Position numbers and translations under genes: made by a program. Below, piece by piece: positions 25,089-38,487 of a DNA stretch of 60,255 nucleotides (its first letter is position 1; each line of letters opens with the position of its first letter). The notes under the pieces were generated by a model, which had not been told where the DNA came from, made no database searches, and saw nothing but the letters and a program-made list of their open reading frames with translations. The DNA comes from Daldinia sp. FL1419 (lineage: Eukaryota; Ascomycota; Sordariomycetes; Xylariales; Hypoxylaceae). The stretch lies in assembly GCA_025201765.1 (NCBI GenBank), contig MU623512.1, positions 1 through 60,255 of the forward strand. The letters are read 5' to 3'.

Positions 25089-25115
25089 CTCACAAATCTC
25101 ACAAATCTCACAAAA
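25089..25115. repeat. 9-nt tandem repeat CTCACAAAT
   Basis: Three copies, the last with one change. Intergenic. Confidence 0.85.
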
Positions 25116-27398
25116 GTACACAAATTAGAATGGCCTAGCCCAATTCTCTTCTTGGCCATTTATTTCTAATATTTAGATACAGAGATGGGGCTCGTAAAGT
25201 GAAGACAATCGTGATTTATTATTCATCGTTGTGGGAGGACCAGTCAAGCCAAGACGGCTTGACACATTTCAACCATATTGTGTATTTTCGCATCGAATTG
25301 ACACCAGCTAATGCAGGAGGGTAATGCAATTCCTCAGGTCACGAGAGGTGAAGATTCTGATCCGCAGAGGGCCCCCCGATTCGTTTACTACATAGTAGGT
25401 ACCACGCGTAACGAAGCTGCACGAGTCTCCTCTTTTGGGTCGACTGCAGAAGCACTTGAGGTCAAGCGGCCCAATCGTAAGTCCAAGTTGCGTGGGGGGA
25501 AATACCACATTTCCATCCCAGCAGACTACTTAAGGACAAGGTTGAGAAACAGCCCTGTTGGGTTTTTAGCGGATTGCCCTATTCGACAAAGCCGGTCTCG
25601 TTACGAATGTAACAGCATAGGTAAGAGGATTCAAAATGCCTGCCGCCTCCTGCCACTTGGGTTTGAACTGGCGCCGACTTGAAGCGCAAGATGCGTGGGC
25701 TCGCTATCGTGTTGAATGGGATCTGGGTTGCAGAGCCGGGCTTATGGGAATGCACGATATGATTGAAGGAGTTTGGAAGTATAACGCCGTTCCGAGATGC
25801 TTCTCGGTTGACGGGCAATTGAGTCTTGGCCGCTTCTACGAAAGCGCCTATGTGGTATTCAGCCGGCGTCGTGCTGGCTAGGCGATGATGCTAGGCGAAA
25901 ATCTCGACCGAAGCCTATTTATTCTTTCGGTCTGCTGGATATAACCTTCATAATTTTTCAGCTTGGCCTGCTTGAAAACCGGGAACGAGCCCAGGTAGAT
26001 TGGCCTCACTAACGACGGGTACCAAGAAATAGCGAGGTCGATAGTTGCCACTTACAAGACTGAGACATTTCGTGATAGCAACCAATCAGTGCGCCGAGAC
26101 CCGCCACCGTTTAGATAGGCACTTATATTGTTACCGTAAAGTATTGCATGATTTCTCAAACGGCGTTAAAGATGGTTAGGTCTAGGTATTCTCGCCAAGT
26201 GCACACGGAAACATGAAAGGCACAACTAGTCATCATGATCATGCTGCTGTCGTCATCTCTCACTTCGTTGATAAAGCAGAGAAGCGCGCGAGAAGCCCGG
26301 AAGAAGCCCGCTACTGTCGGTAGTTGATGAGACACATCCAAGCAATTGTGGCGAATAGCATGGTATACTGGACTATGACTAGATAATGCCTGGCAAATCT
26401 AGTTGGTGCCCTGTCGCCCGTGGCTTAGATGATAGGTTAATAACATTTCGTCCGAGTTTAAATCGAGAATCGAGAATCGAGATAGAAAACTATGACCAAA
26501 TTCCGCGAGCGCTGCAATGATGTCCAATTCAAGGGTCAGGTATAGCAGGTAAGGCAGGTTGTCCCTCTGTGTGGCTTTGGGTAGATCTAGAGATCCTCCA
26601 GTGGGCATCAAAACCCGCTGAGCAAAGACCCGGTAAGGTGGGCAAATCACGAAAGGGGGGGGGCGGAAATGCGGCGCCGCGCAACCAGACGACGACACAT
26701 ACCGCAGCCGCGCTCGGGGCGTCTCGGAATGATCGCAACTTGTTGATGAGCCTCGTTGGGTACGCAACGAACCGAAGACCGTGGGAGAGACAACTGTCAA
26801 GACGGATACTTGTAGAAGGGGAGGATCCAAGAATTATCCAAGTATATCTCACTAGATACATCTTGCCAATGCTCGGCGCATCGAACTAATGAGCAACAAA
26901 CGATGATCGCTTGGCCTTGGCGAGTTCGCTCAACAGAAGTTCATCGGGATATCTCAAGATAAGGCCGCCAACCCAAATCTACTGCACGAACTTGGGGTTT
27001 CCGGTCGAGCGAACTCGTAATGCTTCATCGGTTATCGCACCAGTCAGTAATCTTGCGACGATGAGCTATGTGGCTATCGTTGATCAGCAAATTTCTGGCA
27101 TAATACATACCTACCTACCTAGATAAACTGCCTCATAGATCATCATTTACATAGGTGTTCACACCTGATATGACGCATGTAGGATCGGGCGTTGAAGGGA
27201 CTGGCTCGTGTCACCATTCCAACGATGGACGTATATCCTCGTTACACGGGGAAAACCTTTAGCGAATAAACTGATTCACTTTGTAAATTGTATCTGGCTA
27301 TTAGGTATTTTTACGATCCTGAAGGGTTTTAGTGGTGGCCGTGGCTTGAATACTTACATCATCTCGATCCTAACTGTTCGCAACGTAGCAGATAGAGC

Positions 27399-27440
27399 AT
27401 AGCCCATAGCCCATAGACCATAGACCATAGACCGTAGACC
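27399..27440. repeat. 7-nt tandem repeat ATAGACC, six copies
   Basis: Two ATAGCCC units (the first two), three ATAGACC units and a final GTAGACC run without a break. Intergenic; single-base unit differences suggest recent slippage with point changes. Confidence 0.9.
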
Positions 27441-30400
27441 AAAGATGGACCAGGTAAAACCGGGTTAATCATGATTGCCTCAGATGTCTGGGTGTCAGAA
27501 TCCGCTTCTATTATTATTAGCGCACGCTTCATTCTTCTAATGGCGGATGCAAAAATCACCGGTCCTTGGCGGGCGCGAGACGTACATCGTAGGGTAGTGG
27601 CTGGGTCGGACGCACGACGCCAAGGCCTTGGTTTGAACCAGCAAATAGATGAAGGTTTCTTGGTATTGCCAATTGTTTTTGCTTCCGAACATAACTGAGC
27701 ACCGAAGTATACAGCCAAGAAACTTACCAACGGCAATCTCTTTCGACCAACTCGCAAAATATGTAACTAACTGATACCGTATATAAGATGTAGTTATGTA
27801 GTTATATTATTTCTTGGCGGGGAATAAAAAGTTACTGGTGACTGGGAAGAGGGGGAACTCGTCTTGGCTTTCCATCTTTCTAGAACAGATGGAGAAGAAG
27901 GCGGATACACGAGATCTGCCAGTATGCCCATGATTTTCGCTGCAGTGTCCTTTGGTAAACACATGCCACGCTGATGCTGGATACATCTAATTGGAAAATC
28001 ACAGGTCACTTGAGATGGCATTAGAACGTCATGTTTCGTATGTTGGTAGTGTGCTACGCCCTGATATTTTGGCTTCGTGACTTAGACTAGACATTTTAAG
28101 ACGCCTAAGATGGACGTTCCAATCAAGTCTCACTCCCGACCAATGCTACTCATTCCTATTACTTTTACAGAATTGTAATCGAGCATAAAATTATGAAGAC
28201 ACTTTGAGTTTCCGGTGATTGATGTGGGAATAGCGCCCCCTGGGCTACCCACTTACACGATAGGGACACCCACTCTGAGCTGGGGCTCTCTGGGGTCTCC
28301 AAGGGCCCAAGAAACAACTAGAGTTAATTCTTTTGATTAAATGGCACATTAGAGCCTTTCACAAGCAACGAATAACGCAGAGGTAAACACAGGCCATGAA
28401 GTGTCTCCTCCACATTATCCCCGTTTCGCCGCAGTGGTGTCCCTAGGAAGTATTCGATACCCGTTATGGTACCTCCCACTCCCCATCACCGGTTTGATTA
28501 CTTGTATTACGACACTAAGCGTGCTTGACGTGAGTTATGCTGAACTGCTAGTCGATATCGTAATCTCGCGTTCTCCATTCTGACCCATCGATCTATACAT
28601 AGTACTATGTATTAAGGTACTGGAATTGTAGATGGTGTAGGTTAGGTACTCGCATTACAGTATACATAGTAGGTTAGTAGGAGATGGTCGATTTTGCCAA
28701 GGCACGCATGGATTTTGCCGCGCAATTACTGCGCACACATGTCCTACTCAACTGAGGTTCGCAAGGGAGCCAGAGCCAATATTTCGACACAGAACACTAT
28801 GTATGATGCCGTTGAAGCAATGAAGCAATGTATGCCAAGTGCTTCTGAAAGTCCGAGTCTCATAATTCAAGCAGTACTTTATCTTAGATTGCCCCTAAAT
28901 TGGGCTTGAGTCTTTTTTTTCCTGTGTGTGTTTACTCTGACCTCTCCTGGGAATTTTTAGGTTGTGACTTAACTCGACACTTTCTCTCTCCCCACGCCGT
29001 CGTACTACCCACTGCTGCCACTCACAGCCATTTATTTATTTTATCTCTTATTTTATCATTTTACATGCTCAAAGCATCTCCTTTAGTACGACCACCCCCA
29101 ACTTCAAACCTACCTAAGTTTGATCCTGACCGGGCCATACATCGACCTTCCTGCAGGCCGCTTCCTCTAGCCCCGTCTCCGCAGGGTCCTCTGCAGCTAG
29201 CTAGTATAGGCCATCGTTTCTGTTTTATGTACTGGTGTAGTATACTCCCTAAACAGACGCCTTCGTACTTCGCACTTTGCTGCGAGCTAGGGTACCGTAG
29301 TAGTGGGTTGCTCGCATGCACATTACGACTTGGGTCAAAGATCAACAAAGTGCCCATAGACTTCGACTTACATACTTAGAGACTATAACGCTCATTGCCA
29401 TGTCAAGATTTCAGCCCCTAACCTAACTTTGCAATTGCTATTATAATACCGGCTTCCATCCCCCCTCCCGAATCTTTCCTTGCCTTCCTCTTCATCGCTG
29501 TTTGCCTTGGCATTCAGGCAACGTAGATCTCTGGACCCTATTATAATACTTCCGGCGTGTGCAACCCACGACATTGCAGCATACTGCTACGTTTATAATT
29601 AAATCAGAACCACCACCCACCTACCGGTCGAACACCTGCATCGAATATTCGAAGAACACGGCCAAGACATATATCTACAGGACCATTTCCCATTGTCCGT
29701 TCTAAGATTTACTTTGGTAATTCTTTGACGTACGAGACTGGACGACGACATCTCCGAAAACGAGAAAACCCGGTCACTGTTTCCGCCGCCCCGTTGAGGT
29801 TACCACATCAATACTAGACCGGTGTTCTCCAGCCGACATTTTTAGGACAAGGAACAAAAAATTTAAAAAAAAAACTTGTGTTTCTTGGTAACTAACCAGC
29901 AAGAACAAAGAACGCTATCGGAACCCCGAATCGACCGAGTGGCGTCTCCGACTACCGACTACCGAGGGTTCTCCATCCAGTCAGTAGCAAGAATTCGTTA
30001 TTCGGTCCTGGACTTTGCCCTAAGCCGCTAGGTTAGGTCTTTCTGGCTTGACCTTGATAGAAGGGGGGGAAAGCTACCTAGGTAGGCTAGGATATGGGCT
30101 GGTGTGCCTGGCCGGATCAGTCTACTATTTTGGATAGGAATCCAAGATTTTTTACGGCCCTTCTAGGTACCTTTCAAGGTCTAAGTTTGAAGAAGCGCGG
30201 AAAATAACGCTTCCAAGCGTTTGAACCACGACCGAAGTCCCGCCATACTCCCCAACCGACTTTGTCAGCTGCTTCCACTTAATCTGCGACCCTCCGCCCT
30301 TTTTTTTTTTTTTTTGGCAGCTATTTTCTGCTTTACAGGCCATTTGGGCCTATTAACGGTCATCATTCATCCCACCGAATCTGACCCCCGCTGAGGCGTT

Positions 30401-30595
30401 TCCCACCTAAGCACCAGATTCCCTCCAGCTCCTGACTCCGACTTGTTAAACCTGGCACCTGGCAAAGCAAGTTTAGCGTCGCCCTGAGCCTTAGTGCCCT
30501 GCCACAACTTACACACGATACGACCATTAACCACGACTACAACCAAGTACCCCCCAAGTTGTTTGTTGTGTGTATAATTGGTATATCGGTATTGT

Positions 30596-30619
30596 GGTAT
30601 TTTGGTATTTTGGTATTTT
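30596..30619. repeat. 8-nt tandem repeat GGTATTTT upstream of the kinase
   Basis: Three exact copies lie about 110 nt before the kinase ATG, inside the likely promoter or leader. Confidence 0.85.
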
Positions 30620-30726
30620 GTGCTGGTATTGTACAATATTGCAAAGTACTTCGGTACTTTATTCAAAGGTGTACTAATCGTGTTACTGCATTGGTCAGGT
30701 ACAAAAGTACCAATCAATTTATAACA

Positions 30727-33314
30727 ATGGCAGCCCCACAACCCCAAACCCAGACCCTGCCCCCGGCGATGTCATCGCTGTTGCCCTCCGATAACTCGCA
30801 TTCACCTGCTTCAAGCCAGTCAAACAAGTCATTGCGTACCTCTTCCTTTGACACCGCAACAACGGCAGGTGACGCTACAACTTTTGTTACTCGCATTTCG
30901 TCATCTGCATCAACTACGCCCTTAGGTATATTCAGCCTCTCCTTACAACACGCTAACTTATACCCACCCTTCTACTCCGTTTTCTTATTTTTTATTTTTT
31001 TATTGTTCTATTTTTATTTCTTTGACTTAGAATTATAAAAATTTCAGTTAACCAATTCGACCCTATAGATATTTCTCCTTCGCCCTCGGTTACTTCTTTA
31101 AATACTACAAATACTACCAATACTACAACCACCTCTTCGTCTGCTTATTCCAATAATAGCGAGACCCCAATTGAGTCGTTTCGGCGGTATCCCCAAGACC
31201 TCACCGATCCAATTCCTGAGGAACGCGACGAGGAGGAAACCGGTAGCGAATCATTTTCCAACGAACCTGCTACGCCAATTAGCGGGAGACAATCACGGGA
31301 TTTCCGTTATTGCGAACAAAACGATACCTACCTCCGTCACGACTCCATTACTAATGGTCTCGCTGCTTCTACATCAGGTGTTCAAGAGCATGCTGATGTT
31401 TCTTTGACCGCTGTAAATAAGGACGTCACGAACCAGGACTTATTATTCCCTCCTACAATTGTTCACCTTCCTTCACCAACTAGCAACGTCCCACTATCAC
31501 CTACTTCCATTGTACCTGTTGTATCTCATGAACCATTAAATCGGCCATTCACTATACAAACTGAATACAACCGGCCCAGTACAGACCGGCGCTCTTCGGT
31601 AGCGACGACTACTGCACCTGTAAGAAATATTGCGCGACGATCCTCCTCTGCGTTATCCAGGATGGCGTCAATTTTTAAGCGAAACAGCTTCCACGTGGGG
31701 GACGGTAGTGTAACCACGGAGTTTAGAGAACCCAATTATACTGGAGAGACATCCGATTCCACTCTTGCATCTACCAACAAGGGGACTCCACTCAATGGCC
31801 GCCGTCGCTTTTCTTATCACCGATCAGTCGCGACAACAAGATCAAACTCACCGCCGTCGCCTGCCTCCCCTTCGGAAACACCGCCCAACTCGGAAGGAAG
31901 GACTAGCGGCATCTCAATACCTACGTCGCGCGACTTTTTGGAAAATAACTCTAAAAAAGCTAGAGCAAATACCGGCCTTTCTCTTCGCAACAGGGTGGTA
32001 GGATTTGCATCGACCAAGACTCATTCGCACAGGCGGACGAGAAGTCTTGAAAGGAAAAAGAAGAACGAGGAGGAACTAACAAGACAACCATGGGCAATTC
32101 CTCCGGATGCTGGTACTGGTATGAAAGCCAGGAGACTCAGTCTCAGTCTTCCCGATGATTTTACAGTTGATGTTGCGGATCTCACGAAAGAGTTCGAGTA
32201 CCAACATAAATTCCTCGGTCGCCACGGGAAACATTTGGGTAAAGGTGCGACATCAAAAGTTACTCTTATGGTTCGCAAGGGGAACCCTGGCGAGCTGTAC
32301 GCCGTCAAGGAATTCCGTTCCAAGAGCTCATCGGAGACCGCCGAAGAGTACGAGAAGAAGATAAAATCCGAGTACAGCATCGCGAAGAGCCTGCATCATC
32401 CTAACATCGTAGAAACCATCCGCTTATGTACCGACCACGGGCGCTGGAATCATGTGATGGAATACTGTTCCGAAGGTGATCTCTTTGGTCTGGTTTCGAA
32501 GAAGTATCTTCGAGATGTATCCCGCGAAGTGGATCGTACGTGCTTGTTCAAGCAACTCTGCCAAGGCATCAACTACTTGCACTCGAATGGAATTGCCCAT
32601 CGGGATATCAAGCTGGAGAATTTGCTGATCACCAAAGATAGCAAGTTAAAGATTACAGATTTTGGTGTTTCCGAAGTATTCTCCGGTATACATCCTGGCC
32701 TCCGAGAAGCTGGTGGTCAGTGCGGCGTGGGTATGGGTGATATACGTCTTTGCAAGCCCGGTATCTGCGGCAGTCTCCCGTATATCGCCCCGGAGGTCCT
32801 TGCCAAGGATGTCGAATACGACCCCCGCGCCCTCGATGTTTGGAGTTCGGCCGTTGTTATGCTGTATCTTATCTTCAACGCCAACTTGTGGGAGAAGGCA
32901 CAGGCAGGCTTGACATCACCAAGTCAGAGAACGTACAACGAACTCGTCAATGGTTGGAACAAAATCAACGCCAAGAAAGAGGCCCACCCTGATGAGATTG
33001 GCGATGAAGTTTACCCCAAGGTTACTGCGTTTGAGTACTGCGTCAAACCAGCGCCTCTTCGTCGTCTACTGTTGAAGATGCTCAATCCCGACCCGAAGAA
33101 GCGAATCACTATGAATGAAGTTATGAATAATAGATGGATGAAGAACGTCGAGTGCTGTCAGCTAGAGAGCTACGAAGATCCCACCAAATATATCGATGCA
33201 TCCAAGAAGGACTGGATGAAATCGGGGGCAAATAAGATCTTCTGCCACAACCATTTACCTCCTATGAGCACGGGACACGGTCTACCCCCGATGCCTGGCA
33301 AACCCGGCTACTAA
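30727..33314 (+). CDS. SAT4: HAL4/SAT4-like serine/threonine protein kinase
   Basis: Exons are 30727-30925 and 31048-33314 (122-nt intron, GTATAT donor, TTTCAG acceptor), giving 821 aa. The first 460 or so residues are Ser/Thr/Asn/Pro-rich with NTT repeats and basic RRLSLSLP-type sites, probably disordered and phosphorylated. The kinase domain runs from about 475 to 755: LGKGATSKV glycine loop, YAVKEF with Lys487, HRDIKLEN with Asp586, DFG at Asp604 and SLPYIAPEVL. The GICGSLPYIAPEV activation segment and the insert before it resemble the fungal Hal4/Sat4, Hal5 and Npr1 group, which in yeast stabilises plasma-membrane nutrient and potassium transporters. All catalytic residues are present, so it should be active. 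Assignment to SAT4 rather than a close paralogue is by resemblance only. Confidence 0.92.
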
Positions 33315-33960
33315 GGAGAGCATTTTTATTTCTTTTTCGTTGCATAAATTCCAGGTTACGCTTTGTTGATATGGTGGCGTTCTATGGAGATATCCCAGGG
33401 GATCAGGGAGAGGGCGACAAGGAATCCTGTCGCGGTCTGCATTTTTTTTTCTCAACAAGGTCACGGATCATATAAAGTATTGGTGTCAACACCGTACATA
33501 TTAAATTCTTTTTCTTTGATCGTGTCTTTCTGCGTTGTCATTTGAGTTGTCGAACAGGGCACTCACGGTTACCAGCATAAGCATTGAGGGCGGGTGGTAC
33601 CATAGCTGAACCCCAAAAATTGCACGAGCGGGCAGGGATCTCACGAGGCATATTTCTGGCCTTTCCAGTATCAGAATATACCATTACCCTAATCATAGAA
33701 AATCGACTTTTGCATGGTCCTTACTACAATGGGCTAATTATGGGGTTGGTCGTCCCTTTAGATAGAAGAAGCTTCGTCATACTGCAGTTTTTCTTGCAAG
33801 AAGCCAAAATACAAATACCGTTAAAGCTACAATTTGGTATATGCAAAGTAACGTTATCGTGTCTTGAATTATTACAAAACGTATGGAGTTGGTCCCGACA
33901 AGTTGGTAAAAATAGCCGGTGTGGTGCGACTTGCGGCCTAAGTCGACACTGTAGCAATTC

Positions 33961-33986
33961 CCAGACGTCCCAGACGTCCTAGACGT
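33961..33986. repeat. 9-nt tandem repeat CCAGACGTC
   Basis: Two exact copies and one altered copy (CTAGACGT), each containing the ACGT core. Intergenic. Confidence 0.8.
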
Positions 33987-35745
33987 ATGGGCAATGAGCA
34001 AGGTGTAGTACAGACCTATCTACTTTTTTCCCCACAAAAGGTTAGAAGTAACCAACGTCGTCGGCCAAGGACGGGAACACAGATCGTTGTAGGTGGCGTT
34101 TTTTTGGTGTCTGACTTGTAAGTTACTCCGGAACGCCACTATCAAAATGGTGCCATATCGTGATGCTGACAAAAAAAAGTCTTGAACCGACGACACGGCT
34201 TTTTCATACGTAAGCTTTCACATCTCCTGTCCGGAAGCTTCTATTCATCTCTTAGTTGCTTTCAGCATCAGGTTTGCGCCTGTCGAAGAAGACTGCGTGA
34301 TGATAGGATGGATACGATATCATGATTTGCGAAAAGTGAGGATCTTAGATTTGCCTCTAGATCTTGTGAGATTTACACAGGTACCGTCGCAGCTTGCATG
34401 CATGCAGACCAAAACATGAAAAAGGTGAAAAAGAAAGACAAGAAAACAAGGCCTAGGCTATTACCTATAATGGTAAGTATACAAAATCCAAGCATGTGTG
34501 CAACTTGGCGACCCTCTACGTCCTGTTGAAGCTAACCACTTACATAATAAGCGTTAGCGTGTCGGCATCGGCGTCTCGCGCTGAACGCGCTGAACGAACG
34601 ACCGTAGTGCATTTACTGGTCACTGACTTACATAGTACAATACAATACTAGCTAGGCAGCTAGGCTGCTGGGATAACGCTAAATAAGCGTCTATCAAATC
34701 TTAGAAGCTACCATTCACTAAACTGGGTACCTAGTAGATACCTAATTAGGTAGCGTAATGTCATGTCCTCATTATTCCCGGGCGTACGGATTTCCAATGA
34801 ACTGTCTCCATCGCTCGTTGGCTCGCCGTTCGTTCGCATCCAATGAATCGTTTCGCCTGGCCCTCTCAACTAGTTCACCCTTCGGATTGTCTAGCGTAGC
34901 AGCCAGGGCAGCCAAGGACAAACAAGCCTTTTCGCAAATGCAGAACCTGCATGATGCATCAACCAAATAACCAAATGGCTCCCTGGCCCTGCTTAGGTTA
35001 CTACCTATCTTGGGTACTATCTTTCGCATCAATCTAACAGCAGGTACAGTACATGCAGATATATCCATAATATGGGTATCCATAATGTACGTCCGCATGT
35101 GCACGTATGTCCCTGACGGTACAATACATATATCATCTATGATCTACCTCCTAACCTAGCATAAATTATTGTGCTACATATCTTTTTATGTACCACCTTA
35201 CTATGGATGAAAGACCTGGACCCCGGGCGCTCTAAACCGACCAATCGTAACCTCCGCTTTGGCATATCGTCTATCCGGAAACGGCAATCCACTACTTGAA
35301 CTTAGAGCAAGGAAGAGACAAGGAAAAGGAAAGCGCTGGGAACTGTGTGCTACCACGTGTGGGGGACACCTTCATTTGTTGTTCATTTGCTGGCAGTTTT
35401 CCCTTTTCCTTTCTTTTTTTTTTTTTCCTTGCTCCTTTTTCGGGCACATGGTTCTCTTCGGTTGCCTGCCGGCGCCAAAAATTGATATGAATAATGGTAA
35501 TTACAGTAATATCACCGAAGTCTGGATTGCCTATTACGGAGATAATGAAGAGTGGAATAGTGGAATAGTGGATGAAAACTTGAAAAAGTTTGGCGAGTGA
35601 CCCCGTCCCGAGGAGAAGTTTAGGCCGATGAGGCATATCAACTACCTACGCTCATACACGTGTAGAACCCTCTTTAGCCTTTCCCCCCGTCGCTTCGGTA
35701 CCGACCCCGGCTAACAACTCACGTGTAGACTACCTAACTTGGGCT

Positions 35746-35794
35746 TTCAGCGCTTCAGCGCTTCAGGTCTAGGGCTCTAGGGCTCTAGGGCTCT
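35746..35794. repeat. two adjacent 8-nt tandem repeats
   Basis: TTCAGCGC occurs twice at 35746-35761, then TCTAGGGC three times at 35768-35791 with a partial fourth. Two different units of the same length lie side by side. Confidence 0.85.
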
Positions 35795-38438
35795 TCAGAA
35801 GCTAAAAGAATCAACTGAACGTGAATGGTTAAGCCCATCCGTCTCCCGCGCTTGATTGCCGCTTTTGCCGCATCGCAATGGGCATTCCCCCCCCCTTGAT
35901 GCGGTTGGCGAGGGGTCGTTTCCTGGGCCGTGTGATTCGTGCCCGCCGTGACGATGGAATTTTTCCTACATCAGCGAGCTCAAGGCGGCCGGTGCGAATG
36001 GAGGGGGGTGATACGGAAGTGATGAGAAAAGAGTGCAGCTTACCTGCCCGGGTTTCGAATAAGCAAAAATCGGCGATCCGTCTGAAAATAGCTGACTTAC
36101 TACGTACATTACTTACCACCGGTTTGCAAACATGCAATCATCTATCTCATCTCATATTATTACCATCGCGATTTCATTTACACCTGCGTGTGCGCGCGCG
36201 TTGGGTGAGATCCCGCTAGAGTATCATCGAGAGAAAATTATCAGATCCCGTCCAGCAGGACCGCGGCTTTCCATCCCTTTGGCGGGCGATCATACTCAGA
36301 TACAACGACCCCGACACGGTTGGATACCAATTGCATTCGCTTTTTACCTACGTGGGGGCCTTGAGTAGTTGGGGGCATTTCCCGGTGTCCTGCTCCGGCT
36401 TTCCAAACGCGAACTAGCACCGGCTTATTACTAGTATATCTTAATTTTTATGCTGGGTCTCGGCTCTACTGCTGTTACGGTACCCGAAGGTATTGTTGGT
36501 TTACCAGTCGAAACAAGTGCATGATAGCTTACGGGGCCAGAGATCCGTGCAGTAAGAAAAAGGATGCGCTATGTAAGGATGATTCAGTCGTCTCTCATCG
36601 GCCAGAATAGCCTTGCCAAGTGGGTATCTATAGTCACACGCATGCGCTCTCTGACGAGGTATGTAGGGACCCGTACATACGTGGTATACTGCAAGTCGAG
36701 ATATCCCTCTGCGCATACGCAGCGTCAATCCTCAGTGTCAATCGCGCATAGTTAGTTTCAACAAAGGTACAGTGAGTACGGCCCTAAAGTTATGCGGAAC
36801 GGTGTGTCTCTTGCGAAGGGACGACGTCACCGCTATGGGAATAACGCCTAAGCAAGGTTCTTTCGGCTTGTCAGGTCCCCTTCCCTCCAAGTCCCCAGAA
36901 TCTCAAATGCCCAGCCTGCAAGACGGGAGCTCGCGAGATGTCGGGCGCCTTGGCAACGATACGCCAAGCGAGCCGCATCCCGAGGCGAAACCGGACGAGC
37001 AATAGCTCTCAGACTGCATATATAGATCGCATTACCTGACTTGTGTACTGCGAACACGGTTCAGGCTGCGACGACAGCAGATCATAAGATACACGCCTTC
37101 GCTGGGACCGGTCTGTGACTAAGCCTATATCCATAATGCTGTGGATTCCCGGCTTTCGCTCTACTTCGTCGGCGCGATTCCATCTTGGATGCATCGGATG
37201 CGTGTGAGATCTTCGGTCCCCAGCTAGACGTGGCAAAAGATGGCCTGGCGTGAGCGAGTGAGAAACGGGTGACTCTAGTGAGTAATGTTGAGTGTGACTT
37301 ACTTCCCGTGTCGTAGTTAATATTTACGGTCTCAAAGCTGAGCCGACGGAAAATCCCGCCAAAGTCTTGCCAAAGTCTCGTATACTTCCTCGGGACTTTG
37401 CCTTCACAGACCCCTACCACGATGCTATATTGCCCGAATTACTCATTCTGTTACCTTAGCCGGCGACGAGGCCTTTTTCTGATCCCCTCCCTTACCAATT
37501 GAGTTATAATAACCAGGAACCACTGGGCTGAGCTATAATAAACAAATATCCTTTAATCTTTTTTTTTTCTTTTTCCTTTCTTCTTTGGGCAAGGAGGATG
37601 GGGGAAGGATCTGGCGAAAGGGTGTCATGCGGGCACGATGGACGTTGCGGGCTGCCTTGTGGCCGGTGTGGCACTGGAAACTACATGTTTTCTGTTTCGA
37701 GCTGGACGCATCGGGGCTTTGTTGGTTTACATACAGGGTCTCCTTTTTCCCACTCGTCTGGCCCGTCTCTGATGCACACGAAAAAAATACGCCTATGCTA
37801 ATGCCATGTCACCCCTTACCCCCATTCTACGTAGGGCTGCTACGGTGCCTCCCACTTCAGTACCTAAGACAGGTAGATAATATAGATTATATTCATTATA
37901 CATGTCATATATGTACGTACGCACATCGCACATGCAAGTCTATATATTTACATTACATCGTGTGTGGCCGCCGTACATGGCCTGGTAGGTCATATACCGG
38001 TAGCTATAGTGCCCTAACTACCTAGACGGCTATGCGAGCATACGCTATACGCTATTATACTACGTAGGTAGCAGTGCTTGTGGCTGCCGCGTAGCTTCGA
38101 TGCTGCATGCGAAAAGCTTGTTCCATCTTGGCTATTCGTTCCGCAGCGTTGGACCGGTTCGAGTGGCAGGCTTTAAGAATGTCATGCACTTGTCCCGGAA
38201 CGGGGGCCGATCTGCGGGTTTTTCTTTTCGCTTTGGAAGCGTTCTAGGGTAGGATGGTTGAGGGAAGGATATGGCTGCTACGTTTGTGTATGCTTTATGC
38301 GGATATGGATGCGTGTGGACTAGTCCGGGAGTGCGGCTAGAGATGGCTTTATTAGTTTTCCTTGATCTTTCTTGATCTGGTTTGATTTGGTTTAGTCTGG
38401 CTTGCTTGTCGGTGATAGTGAGGGTTGGTAGATAGGAG

Positions 38439-38487
38439 CAAGGGGGGGGAGGGGACCAGGGGGGAGAGAAGGGGAAGGGAAGGGAGG
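38439..38487 (+). other. G-rich tract with G-quadruplex potential
   Basis: Runs of 8, 4, 6, 4, 3, 3 and 3 G separated by short A-containing loops satisfy the usual four-G-run pattern on the plus strand. Intergenic, about 1.4 kb before the tRNA gene. Structure is inferred from pattern only. Confidence 0.6.

Larger units (their letters stand above)
12929..30726. other. 17.8 kb gene-poor stretch
   Basis: No gene is supported between the start of the coiled-coil gene and the HAL-like kinase. The left end should contain the promoter and leader of the minus-strand coiled-coil gene. The rest has frames mostly under 160 codons, many starting at TTG, none with domains I recognise and none chaining through believable introns. 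Composition is not extremely AT-rich, and no long repeats or transposon termini stand out by eye. It does contain CCTAGG palindromes, a hairpin palindrome at 15344 and several short tandem repeats. Possible contents are non-coding transcripts, old transposon relics, or genes too diverged to recognise. Confidence 0.55.

Noticed and set aside
25640..25690. tRNA-like T-arm (GGTTTGAACTGG)
   Set aside because: No matching acceptor or anticodon stems could be drawn around it on either strand.
26399..26861. Overlapping minus-strand frames of 110 and 143 codons
   Set aside because: Both begin at or near non-ATG codons and show no family resemblance.
27359..27757. 132-codon minus-strand frame
   Set aside because: TTG start, and its C-terminal repeats simply translate the 7-nt minisatellite.
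35259..35600. 113-codon plus-strand frame
   Set aside because: TTG start and a Phe-rich centre from a T run.
37585..38025. 146-codon plus-strand frame
   Set aside because: TTG start; ends in simple TA/CA-rich sequence; no domain.
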